Below, one piece after another: positions 28,502-34,868 of a DNA stretch of 64,000 nucleotides; the stretch's first letter is position 1; every line of letters starts with the position of its first letter. This stretch comes from JAJZGK01 sp035538795 (GTDB lineage: Bacteria; Pseudomonadota; Alphaproteobacteria; Rhodospirillales; Magnetospirillaceae), in NCBI GenBank assembly GCA_035538795.1, contig DATLJS010000020.1, positions 248,001 to 312,000 of the forward strand. Direction: 5' to 3'. The translations under genes and the position numbers were made by a program. The notes under the pieces were generated by a model. That model was not told the origin of the DNA, did no database searches, and saw only the letters and a list, made by a program, of their open reading frames with translations.

Positions 28502-29926
28502 TTATTGCTCGGGGCCGGCGAACAGATTTTCATGGGACATGGAGCGCCCGGTATCAAGATCGACGACCTTGACCGTCAACGGCACCGCTTTCGACGGCAC
28601 GCTGTCCTTGGGCGCGGTGATGAACAGGCGGAAGGTGCCCACCGAGTCCGGCGAAACCGGCAGCTCCACCTCGTTCTTGCCTTCGCCGTCGATGCCGATG
28701 ACCGACAAGGTGGCGTCCTTCAGCCCCTCGGTGGTCAGCACGAAGCGGCCCTGCTTGCGCATCATGTTCAGCACCTTCACGGTATAACCGTTCCGCAAAC
28801 GATTGCCGCTCAGTTCCACATAGACCGGCGTCCGTTCGTGCAGGGTCGAGACATCGAAGGTCTTGCGGGTCGAGAACGTATAGACCATCGCCGACGTCAC
28901 CAGGGTCAGGATCGCTACGTAGATGTAGACGCGCGGACGCAGCATCCTGGTCTTCGAGACGGTGTCTCCCACGGACCGGGCCTGCTGATTGTAAATCGAG
29001 TCGTAGCTGATCAATCCGCGCGGCAGGCTGAAACGGTCCATGACCTGATTGCAGGCGTCGATGCACAGGGCGCAGCCGATACAGGCCAACTGGCTGCCTT
29101 CGCGGATGTCGATGCCGGTGGGGCAGACCTGGATGCACATCTTGCAATCGACGCAGTGGCCGCGACCGGTAAAGTCGGGCTTGCCCTTGACCAGACCGCG
29201 AGGCTCGCCGCGCCAACCTTCATAGGCGACGATCATCGAATGTTCGTCGAACATGGCCGCCTGGAAACGGGCATAGGGGCACATATAGATGCAAACGTTC
29301 TCGCGGGCGTACCCTGCCAACAGATAGCAGAAGAAACTCATCAGCCCCATGAAGACGTACTGCACCACGCCGGCGTCGCCATGAATCAGATTACGGACCA
29401 GGGTCGGCGCATCCTCGAAGTAAAGAATGAAGCCCAGGCCGAATCCGCCGGCGACGATGATCCAGCCGATATGCGTCGCCGTCTTGCGCCACAGCTTGTC
29501 AAAGCTCATCGGCTCCTTGTCCAGCGACATGCGGGCGTTGCGCTCGCCCTGGAACAGGCGTTCGATCCAGACGAAAACGTCGGTGAACACCGTCTGCCAG
29601 CAGGCGAACCCGCACCAGACGCGGCCCAGCAGCGCCGAGATGAAAAACAGCAGCAGCGCCGAAATGATCAGGATGCCGGTCAGGTAGTAGACTTCCTGGG
29701 GCCAGATTTCGATGAAGAAGAAATAGGCCCGGCGCCCCGGCAGATCGATCAGAATGGCCTGATCGGGCGCACCCGGTCCACGGTCCCAGCGCAACCACGG
29801 CCCCAACCAATAGACCGCCAGGGTCAACACCACCATCAACCACTTCAGACGGCGGAAAATTCCGTGATTGATAAAGCGCGGATAGGCTTTGGGGCGGTTG
29901 GCGTAAAGAGAGGAGCGTTTCGACAT
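28502..29926 (-). CDS. ccoG: Cytochrome c oxidase accessory protein CcoG (RdxA/FixG)
   Basis: Membrane iron-sulfur protein needed for copper delivery to cbb3-type oxidase. The ATG at 29926 with GGAG 7 bases upstream gives 474 residues. Several membrane helices surround the conserved GRVWCGFACWQTVFTDVF motif, followed by the ferredoxin motifs CVDCKMCIQVCPTGIDIR and CIGCALCIDACNQVMD, another helix, and a C-terminal Ig-like periplasmic domain (FixG_C). The ccoNOPQ and ccoHIS genes are not in this window. An FNR-family regulator gene lies just upstream on the same strand, a common association. Confidence 0.95.
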   Translation of the reverse strand: MSKRSSLYANRPKAYPRFINHGIFRRLKWLMVVLTLAVYWLGPWLRWDRGPGAPDQAILIDLPGRRAYFFFIEIWPQEVYYLTGILIISALLLFFISALLGRVWCGFACWQTVFTDVFVWIERLFQGERNARMSLDKEPMSFDKLWRKTATHIGWIIVAGGFGLGFILYFEDAPTLVRNLIHGDAGVVQYVFMGLMSFFCYLLAGYARENVCIYMCPYARFQAAMFDEHSMIVAYEGWRGEPRGLVKGKPDFTGRGHCVDCKMCIQVCPTGIDIREGSQLACIGCALCIDACNQVMDRFSLPRGLISYDSIYNQQARSVGDTVSKTRMLRPRVYIYVAILTLVTSAMVYTFSTRKTFDVSTLHERTPVYVELSGNRLRNGYTVKVLNMMRKQGRFVLTTEGLKDATLSVIGIDGEGKNEVELPVSPDSVGTFRLFITAPKDSVPSKAVPLTVKVVDLDTGRSMSHENLFAGPEQ

Positions 29927-30078
29927 GCGCGAACTCCGGGACGACATCAGGGCGACAAAACAAGGCAGACGGCGGACAAGGCCCGCCGCAAAGCCGCCGC
30001 AGCCTAGTGACCCACCCAGGTCCTGGCATTCGCAATTCTCAATCGGTTGCGGAAAATCAAGCCGCCGCCCGGAAAAGA

Positions 30079-30774
30079 TCAGCCTTCGGCGGCGATCCGG
30101 CGCAGGGCGTCCAGCGACCGCTCGAACAGATTCGGGGCCACCTCATGAACCGCGCCCTGGCGTTTGAACTCGGCGACGATGCGGCTGGCGGTCTGAGTGG
30201 TGATCCCCAACAGCCCACCCATGTCCTCGCGGCTGAACAGGCGGCAGCTTGCGCTGTCGGCGGCGGCCAAGATCAGGAAAAGCCGGGCCACCCTTTGGCG
30301 GGCGGTGCCGGTGGACAGTTCGCGGGTGCATTCGTGGGAACGCTGCACGGCGCCGTTCCACTTGTTCATCAGTTGCCGGTGCAGTTTGGGCGACAGACGG
30401 CTGACCAGTTCCTTGGGCAGGCGGCAGACCTTGGCCGGCTGCAAGGCCACCGTCGTATGTTCGTATTCCGCCGCGACCAGCGCCTCCAGTCCGGCGACGT
30501 CGCCCCGCCGCAGCAGACTGACGATGCGCAAGGTGCCGTCGGGCAGATACTGCTCCTGCTTCAGCAGCCCTTCGCGCACGGTGTAAAGGGCCACTGCCTC
30601 CTGCCCCGCCCCGTAAAGCGAGGCGCCGGGCGCCAGATGGATATCCTCGATGGGCAGATGGATCGTCTCCAGATCCTGGCCGTCCAGATCGGCGAACAGC
30701 ACCAGATCGCGGATGCCGCAGTCCTCGCACGAGGCGAAGCCATGCCAGTCGGCCTCCGCGTCCTTGCCTTTCAT
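30079..30774 (-). CDS. CRP/FNR family regulator with incomplete FNR cysteine set
   Basis: A 231-residue regulator from the ATG at 30774 (purine-rich GGACGGGGGA upstream). The N-terminus carries C16 and C19 (ASCEDCG), like FNR's first two cluster ligands, and C117 matches the central FNR cysteine. The residue six after C19, where FNR has its third N-terminal cysteine, is V25. A cyclic-nucleotide-like beta-barrel, dimer helix and HTH follow; the recognition helix ITTQTASRIVAEF keeps SR but has Gln in place of the FNR Glu. A cluster with three cysteines, or none, must be considered. It lies next to ccoG. Confidence 0.85.
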   Translation of the reverse strand: MKGKDAEADWHGFASCEDCGIRDLVLFADLDGQDLETIHLPIEDIHLAPGASLYGAGQEAVALYTVREGLLKQEQYLPDGTLRIVSLLRRGDVAGLEALVAAEYEHTTVALQPAKVCRLPKELVSRLSPKLHRQLMNKWNGAVQRSHECTRELSTGTARQRVARLFLILAAADSASCRLFSREDMGGLLGITTQTASRIVAEFKRQGAVHEVAPNLFERSLDALRRIAAEG

Positions 30775-30918
30775 TCCCCCGTCCTTTCGCTGATGATGCT
30801 GAAAAATACCACCCCGGACCGGCGGTGTTGTTATTTTTTTGAAAAACCGGCGTAACCGGAACCGGCACCGCCCGTATTTAGGGAAGTTGCCGATCAGGAT
30901 CCGCCGCGAAAGGCCAGG

Positions 30919-31512
30919 ATGGGAACCACAGCACGACGCGGCGAGGCCGAAACATCTCCGGACGACGCACTCATGGAGCGCGTTGCCGAAGGCGATGCCG
31001 TGGCTTTCGAGCACCTGATGCGACGAAATATGCGCCGCGCTCTGTCCATTGCTCAGGGGGTTCTGGGCAATGCCGGAGACGCCGATGAAATCGCCCAGGA
31101 GGCCTTCATGCGAGTCTGGCTGCATGCCCAGCGCTGGAATCCCGAACAGGCGGGCTTCGCCACCTGGTTCTATCGGATCGTGCTGAATTTATGCCTGGAC
31201 CGCCGCCGCAAGCCTCTGTGGCTGCCGATCGACGAGGTGGCTGAAATGCCCGACGCCAACGCCGAACTGGCCCCCGAAATCATCGCCCGCGAGGAAAACC
31301 GCCGGGCCGTGACGCGGGCCCTGGAAAATCTGTCGGAGCGCCACCGGGCGGCCATCGCCCTATTTTATTTCGAAGGATTGAGCGGCAAGCAGGCCGCGGA
31401 GGTCATGAACCTCAAGGCCGGAGCTTTCGGCCAGCTGCTTCTCAGAGCGCGCATGGCCATCAAGGCCGAGTTGCAGCGCCAGGGATTGATCGAAGAAAGG
31501 ACGGCGTCATGA
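30919..31512 (+). CDS. ECF sigma factor
   Basis: A 197-residue RpoE-type sigma factor. Region 2 is visible in MRRALSIAQGVLGNAGDADEIAQEAFMRVWLHAQRW, region 4 in LENLSERHRAAIALFYFEGLSGKQAAEVMNLKAGAFGQLLLRARMAIK. The first gene of a four-gene unit; its TGA overlaps the next ATG. The gene organisation (sigma factor, small membrane protein, CnrX-like sensor) resembles cnr/ncc-type metal-responsive modules, in different order. The target promoters are not known; a GGAACC box at about 30857 upstream is suggestive, but I could not place a matching -10. Confidence 0.9.
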   Translation: MGTTARRGEAETSPDDALMERVAEGDAVAFEHLMRRNMRRALSIAQGVLGNAGDADEIAQEAFMRVWLHAQRWNPEQAGFATWFYRIVLNLCLDRRRKPLWLPIDEVAEMPDANAELAPEIIAREENRRAVTRALENLSERHRAAIALFYFEGLSGKQAAEVMNLKAGAFGQLLLRARMAIKAELQRQGLIEERTAS

Positions 31513-31913
31513 CCCCGGAACTGTTCGAGACCTTGCTGGAAACCTATGGCGCCGACCTGTCCCGGTGGCCCATGGAACACCAGTCCGCCGCCGGGCATTT
31601 CCTGCGTAGCTCGGCAGCGGCTCGGCAATCGGTCGAGCGGATGGCCGAGTTGGACCGGCTGATTCTACAGGCTGCTCCAGACATTGCGGCCCGACGCGAA
31701 GACCGCGCCATCGACGCAGTGCTGAACGCAGTCCGCCAAATGCCGGTTCAGGCGCCGTCCTGGTTCATCTGGAATTGGGGCACCGGAGGATTGACCTATG
31801 CCGGACTGTTCGTACTGGGCAGTGCCAGCAACCTGCTAATCCGTTTCTTCAGTCAGGAATCCCCCCTGGACGCCCTGTTTTCCAGCAATCTGCTGTCATC
31901 GTTCGGAGGCTGA
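31509..31913 (+). CDS. Putative anti-sigma factor, single-span membrane protein
   Basis: A 134-residue protein overlapping the sigma factor gene by ATGA. The N-terminal cytoplasmic part is helical (ELFETLLETYGADLSRWPMEHQ...), followed by one hydrophobic span (GGLTYAGLFVLGSASNLLIRFF) and a short tail. The size, topology and position directly after an ECF sigma gene fit a CnrY-like anti-sigma factor. There is no ZAS zinc motif, so the role rests on context. Confidence 0.65.
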   Translation: MTPELFETLLETYGADLSRWPMEHQSAAGHFLRSSAAARQSVERMAELDRLILQAAPDIAARREDRAIDAVLNAVRQMPVQAPSWFIWNWGTGGLTYAGLFVLGSASNLLIRFFSQESPLDALFSSNLLSSFGG

Positions 31914-31916
31914 GAG

Positions 31917-32369
31917 ATGCGCTCGTTTTCCCGCTCCCGCCGTCTTGGCCCCCTTCTGCTGACTTTGTCCTTGGGGCTGAATTTGTTTCTCGGCGGCTGG
32001 ATCGTCTCGCAAGGCCTGCCCACGCTGCGGTTCGATAAGCACGGCCTGCCACCGGAACAGGCCGCCGAAGCCATCGCCAAAACCTTGCCCGATGCCGACG
32101 CCGAGATTTTGCGTCACGTCATGTCCGGCCGCGCCCCTCAAATGAACGCCGCCCGCCGCGACGCCATAGAGGCGACCAAGCACCTGCGCGAAGCCATGAC
32201 GGCCGAGCCTTTGGACCCGGCGGCCCTGCGCGAGGCCTTCGACCGCATGCGGGCGGCGCGTCAGGCCGAACGCGGCCTGTTTGCCGAAACAATCATCGAT
32301 ATCCTTCCCCAGATGAGCCTTGAAGGGCGTCAGGCGTTCATCAAAACCCAGATGGTCGGCCATCCGTAA
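31917..32369 (+). CDS. CnrX-like periplasmic metal sensor family protein
   Basis: A 150-residue protein with an uncleaved N-terminal anchor (LGPLLLTLSLGLNLFLGGWIVSQG) and a helical periplasmic domain rich in Arg, Ala and Glu (DAIEATKHLREAMTAEPLDPAALREAFDRMRAARQAERGLFAETIIDILPQM). This is the layout of the heavy-metal-resistance/CnrX and Spy-related helical hairpin family. A few His and Met residues could bind metal, but no metal site is certain. It begins 3 bases after the preceding stop. Confidence 0.7.
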   Translation: MRSFSRSRRLGPLLLTLSLGLNLFLGGWIVSQGLPTLRFDKHGLPPEQAAEAIAKTLPDADAEILRHVMSGRAPQMNAARRDAIEATKHLREAMTAEPLDPAALREAFDRMRAARQAERGLFAETIIDILPQMSLEGRQAFIKTQMVGHP

Positions 32370-32396
32370 ACCAGCCGACCAAAACCAGGAGTCTTC

Positions 32397-32831
32397 ATGA
32401 TGCGTTTGATTACTGTCGCTGTTCTTGCCGTTTTGCCGGTTCTCTCGGCCAGCGCCGCTCTGGCCGAGGACGCTCCGCAACGGGATTTTTGCGGTGAGCA
32501 ATATGCCCGCGAGGCTGGGCGCCTAAGCTATCTGGAGGCCCGGCTGAATCTGACCGACAAACAGCATCCTGCCTGGGTGAAGTGGAGCCAGTGGGTATTG
32601 CAGGGCGCCCAACAGGAGCGGGACGCCTGCCAGGCTTCGCATCCCAAGGATCATGCGCATCTGAACGCCCTGGACAAAGAAACCGCCATGGAGAAGCACC
32701 TGCAGCTCCGCCTGCAGAACATGCAGGCCGCCCGCCCGGCGCTTCAAGACCTGTACAATCAGTTGAGCCCGGAACAGAAAGCGATACTCGATCAGGGCGG
32801 CCACGAACACAAAGGCCACCGCCGCGGCTAG
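32397..32831 (+). CDS. Spy/CpxP-like LTXXQ motif periplasmic protein
   Basis: A 144-residue exported protein. The signal peptide ends at ALA-ED. The mature helical chain contains ARLNLTDKQHPAW, with the LTXXQ motif of the Spy/CpxP chaperone family, and the end is His-rich (DQGGHEHKGHRRG), possibly metal-binding. Two cysteines (DFCGEQY, DACQASH) may pair. GGAG lies 5 bases before the ATG. Last gene of the ECF operon; probably a target that relieves envelope or metal stress. Confidence 0.78.
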   Translation: MMRLITVAVLAVLPVLSASAALAEDAPQRDFCGEQYAREAGRLSYLEARLNLTDKQHPAWVKWSQWVLQGAQQERDACQASHPKDHAHLNALDKETAMEKHLQLRLQNMQAARPALQDLYNQLSPEQKAILDQGGHEHKGHRRG

Positions 32832-32901
32832 AGCGATTTTCGTTCGGACGGGCCGCTTGAGGCAAAAGCGGAAAGCGGTCCGTTCGAACGGAACAGCTCT
32901 G
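32830..32901. repeat. Long imperfect palindrome (REP-like element)
   Basis: CGTTCGGACGGGCCGCTT (32841-32858) pairs with 32873-32890 with 2 mismatches of 18. The outer flanks AGAGC (from about 32830) and GCTCT (to about 32901) extend the symmetry. It directly follows the Spy-like gene and precedes its terminator. The AGAGCGATTTT edge resembles dispersed palindromic elements known from alphaproteobacterial intergenic regions; copy number cannot be seen here. Confidence 0.5.
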
Positions 32902-32924
32902 GAAACGTCGCCGGCATCAAAGAA

Positions 32925-32954
32925 AAATCCCGGAGGGTCGCCCCTCCGGGATTT
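32925..32954. terminator. Bidirectional terminator of the ECF operon and the Pro/Tyr repeat gene
   Basis: AAATCCCGGAGGG (32925-32937) pairs perfectly with CCCTCCGGGATTT (32942-32954) across a 4-base loop, with A/T-rich flanks on both sides. It lies between convergent stops at 32831 and 32960. Confidence 0.87.
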
Positions 32955-32959
32955 CTTCG

Positions 32960-33286
32960 TTACCAGTTCCGATAATAGTAACCAGGGGCCGGAGCGTAAT
33001 AAACCGGCCTGGGAGCCGGCGCGTAATAAACCGGCGCAGGCGCGTAATAAACCGGCGGCGGCGACACATAGACGGGTTGCGGCTGCACATACACCGGCTG
33101 AGGCTGGACATACACCGGCGGCGGCGGGGAGTTGGCGGCGGCGATCGCCAGCCCGCCAACCACGGCGGCGCCCAGAATGCCCAGGGCGAGATTGTCGCCC
33201 CGATGGTCATGCGCTTCGGCGCCGGCAAGCGGCAGGCCGATCATCATGGCGGCGACGACGGTGGTGGCGATGACTTTGCGGTTCAT
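32960..33286 (-). CDS. Secreted Pro/Tyr/Val repeat protein
   Basis: A 108-residue protein with a signal peptide (MNRKVIATTVVAAMMIGLPLAGAEA), a glycine/alanine hydrophobic stretch (ALGILGAAVVGGLAIAAA) and a C-terminal half made of near-repeats: PPPVYVQPQ, PVYVQPQ, PVYVSPP, PVYYAPA (several) and a final YYYRNW. It could be a surface or periplasmic low-complexity protein, perhaps anchored by the hydrophobic stretch. No enzymatic motif. Similar short PVYV repeat proteins are common in alphaproteobacteria and remain uncharacterised. Confidence 0.75.
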   Translation of the reverse strand: MNRKVIATTVVAAMMIGLPLAGAEAHDHRGDNLALGILGAAVVGGLAIAAANSPPPPVYVQPQPVYVQPQPVYVSPPPVYYAPAPVYYAPAPRPVYYAPAPGYYYRNW

Positions 33287-33425
33287 AGCGAAAACTCCCT
33301 TCCTTGACTGTGATCCTGAAGGAAAATTCCGTCAAAATTATGGCGGGTTCTTATGACGAATTGCGGCTTGGCAGTCGAGGGGATCGTTATATACGATAAC
33401 TTCACAACGCATGGAGGCATGCCGC

Positions 33426-33812
33426 ATGAAGGTCGCCATCGCCACGCAAGGATTGGCCCGTGTCGATGCCCATTTGGGTTGGGCCCGCCATCTGATGATT
33501 TTCGAGGTGGACGAGGAAGGCTATTGCTTCCTGGAAACCGCAAGCTTCCCCGGCGGCCGCCAGGATGGCGATCCCAACAAGCTGACCCCGCGCCTGAAAG
33601 CCATGGAAGGCTGTCAGCTGGTGTTCGTCGCCGATGTCGGCCCGGACGGAGAACTGGGATTGGCCCGCAGCCGCGTGACTCCCATCCGCAAATTCGCCGG
33701 AGAACCCATCGCCCTGGCCCTGGAAGCCCTGCGCGACGGCATGCGCGGGCAGGCTCCCACCTGGCTGCGCCATGCCGAGCAAAACTATCGTCGGCGCAAC
33801 GCCGAAAATTAA
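33426..33812 (+). CDS. NifX/NafY-type dinitrogenase FeMo-cofactor family protein
   Basis: A 128-residue protein from the ATG at 33426 (GGAGG 9 bases upstream). It begins MKVAIATQGLARVDAHLGWARHLMIFEVDEEGYCFLETASFP, the pattern of NifX/NifB C-terminal domains that carry FeMo-co precursors, followed by VFVADVGPDGELGLARSRVTPIRKFAGEPIALALEAL. No other nif gene is in the window, so it may be an orphan NifX-like carrier or belong to nitrogenase genes elsewhere. An inverted repeat GTTAT-N5-ATAAC (33386-33400) lies about 26 bases before the start. Confidence 0.83.
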   Translation: MKVAIATQGLARVDAHLGWARHLMIFEVDEEGYCFLETASFPGGRQDGDPNKLTPRLKAMEGCQLVFVADVGPDGELGLARSRVTPIRKFAGEPIALALEALRDGMRGQAPTWLRHAEQNYRRRNAEN

Positions 33813-33982
33813 AACCTGGGGCGAAACCAGCTCTCCGGACAGTCTTCACGCTGCCCAGCCCCTTCAACCAACCCCTCGTCTATCGGAATGGACGCCCGAT
33901 TGCGCCCGCCAGCCTTTCCGAAAGGCGTCGCCCCCCGTGCCACCGCTGAGGAAGCGGCGGGCACATTCCCCAAGCTCAGGAT

Positions 33983-34010
33983 GTAAATATAAGATTTATT
34001 GAATATACAG
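33983..34010. promoter_or_regulatory. A/T-rich imperfect palindrome upstream of the YeeE/YedE pair
   Basis: In an otherwise GC-rich gap, TGTAAATATA... at 33983 and ...GAATATACA ending near 34009 form an imperfect inverted repeat 26 bases before the first gene. YeeE/YedE pairs are often under an ArsR-type (BigR/SqrR) sulfide-responsive repressor with A/T-rich operators; that assignment is speculative here. The rest of the 33813-34035 gap holds nothing I recognise. Confidence 0.35.
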
Positions 34011-34035
34011 CCGCAATGATGTAAGAGTCATTCGC

Positions 34036-34470
34036 ATGACAAGCTTGGAAAGCCTCGTACACCCCCTGGCCGGCGGCATCCTGATCGGGCTGGCGGCAGG
34101 ACTCTTCATGCTGGGAACCGGACGGATCGCCGGCATCAGCGGCATTGCCGGTGAACTGCTGGGCCGCTGGCCGTCGCGCTGGCCGCAAAGCCTGGCCTTC
34201 ATCGCCGGTCTGCCCGGCGGTTTTCTGCTGTGGCGGAGCCTCCACGGTCAACCGGTCGAGATCCACCTGCCCCACAACATCCCGCTGCTGGCGGTTGCCG
34301 GATTCCTCGTCGGCCTCGGCACCCGCCTGGGCAGCGGCTGCACCAGCGGCCATGGTGTGTGCGGGCTGGCCCGGCTGTCGCCGCGTTCGCTGACCGCCGC
34401 CGCCGTCTTCATCGCCGTCGCCGCCCTGACCGCCACCGTGATGCGGGGCGTAATGCGAGGATTGACATGA
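34036..34470 (+). CDS. YeeE/YedE family membrane protein, first half-transporter
   Basis: A 144-residue membrane protein with four hydrophobic segments. It contains GTGRIAGISGIAGELLG and the family cysteine motif LGSGCTSGHGVCGLARLSPRSL, as in TsuA/YeeE thiosulfate and sulfur-compound transporters. Its TGA overlaps the next ATG. The pair corresponds to the PmpA/PmpB type in which two half-length proteins form one transporter. Confidence 0.88.
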   Translation: MTSLESLVHPLAGGILIGLAAGLFMLGTGRIAGISGIAGELLGRWPSRWPQSLAFIAGLPGGFLLWRSLHGQPVEIHLPHNIPLLAVAGFLVGLGTRLGSGCTSGHGVCGLARLSPRSLTAAAVFIAVAALTATVMRGVMRGLT

Positions 34471-34868
34471 AAACCGTGATCGCCCTGGCCAGCGGCCTGC
34501 TTTTCGGAATCGGGCTCGCCATGTCCGGCATGGCCGACCCGGCGGTGGTTCAAGGATTTCTGGACATCGGCGGTCTGTGGCGCGGCGACTGGAATCCCGC
34601 TTTGGCCGCCGTCATGGCCGGCGCGGTTCCCACGGCGCTGCTTTGCTTCCGCCTGGCTGGCAGCAAAGTCCCGCCGCCCAGCCGCGAAATCACCAAGTCG
34701 CTGATCATCGGCTCGACCTTGTTCGGGCTGGGCTGGGGATTGGTCGGCATGTGTCCGGGTCCGGCCTTGCAAAGCTGGCTGGCCGATCCTTTCGCCTGGG
34801 TCTTCATCCTGCCGATGCTGGCGGGGCTGGCTTTGGCTCCCGCCGCGGCCAGCCGCCTTTTCAAATAA
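34467..34868 (+). CDS. YeeE/YedE family membrane protein, second half-transporter
   Basis: A 133-residue membrane protein starting MKTVIALASGLLFGIGLAMSGMADPAVVQGFLD, with the family motifs GLAMSGMADP and GWGLVGMCPGPAL (one conserved cysteine) and about four helices. It is translationally coupled to the preceding gene. Its TAA is immediately adjacent to the stop of the giant gene on the opposite strand, leaving no room for a terminator between them. Confidence 0.88.
   Translation: MKTVIALASGLLFGIGLAMSGMADPAVVQGFLDIGGLWRGDWNPALAAVMAGAVPTALLCFRLAGSKVPPPSREITKSLIIGSTLFGLGWGLVGMCPGPALQSWLADPFAWVFILPMLAGLALAPAAASRLFK

Noticed and set aside
30775..31125. Upstream extension of the FNR-family gene to 31125
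   Set aside because: It would run antisense into the ECF sigma gene. The start at 30774 gives the normal family length and places the cysteine pair at the expected distance from the N-terminus.
33381..33400. A ModE/Mop-like Mo-box upstream of the NifX-like gene
   Set aside because: The inverted repeat is too short and lacks the two-part TATAACG architecture, so I list it only as an unassigned palindrome.
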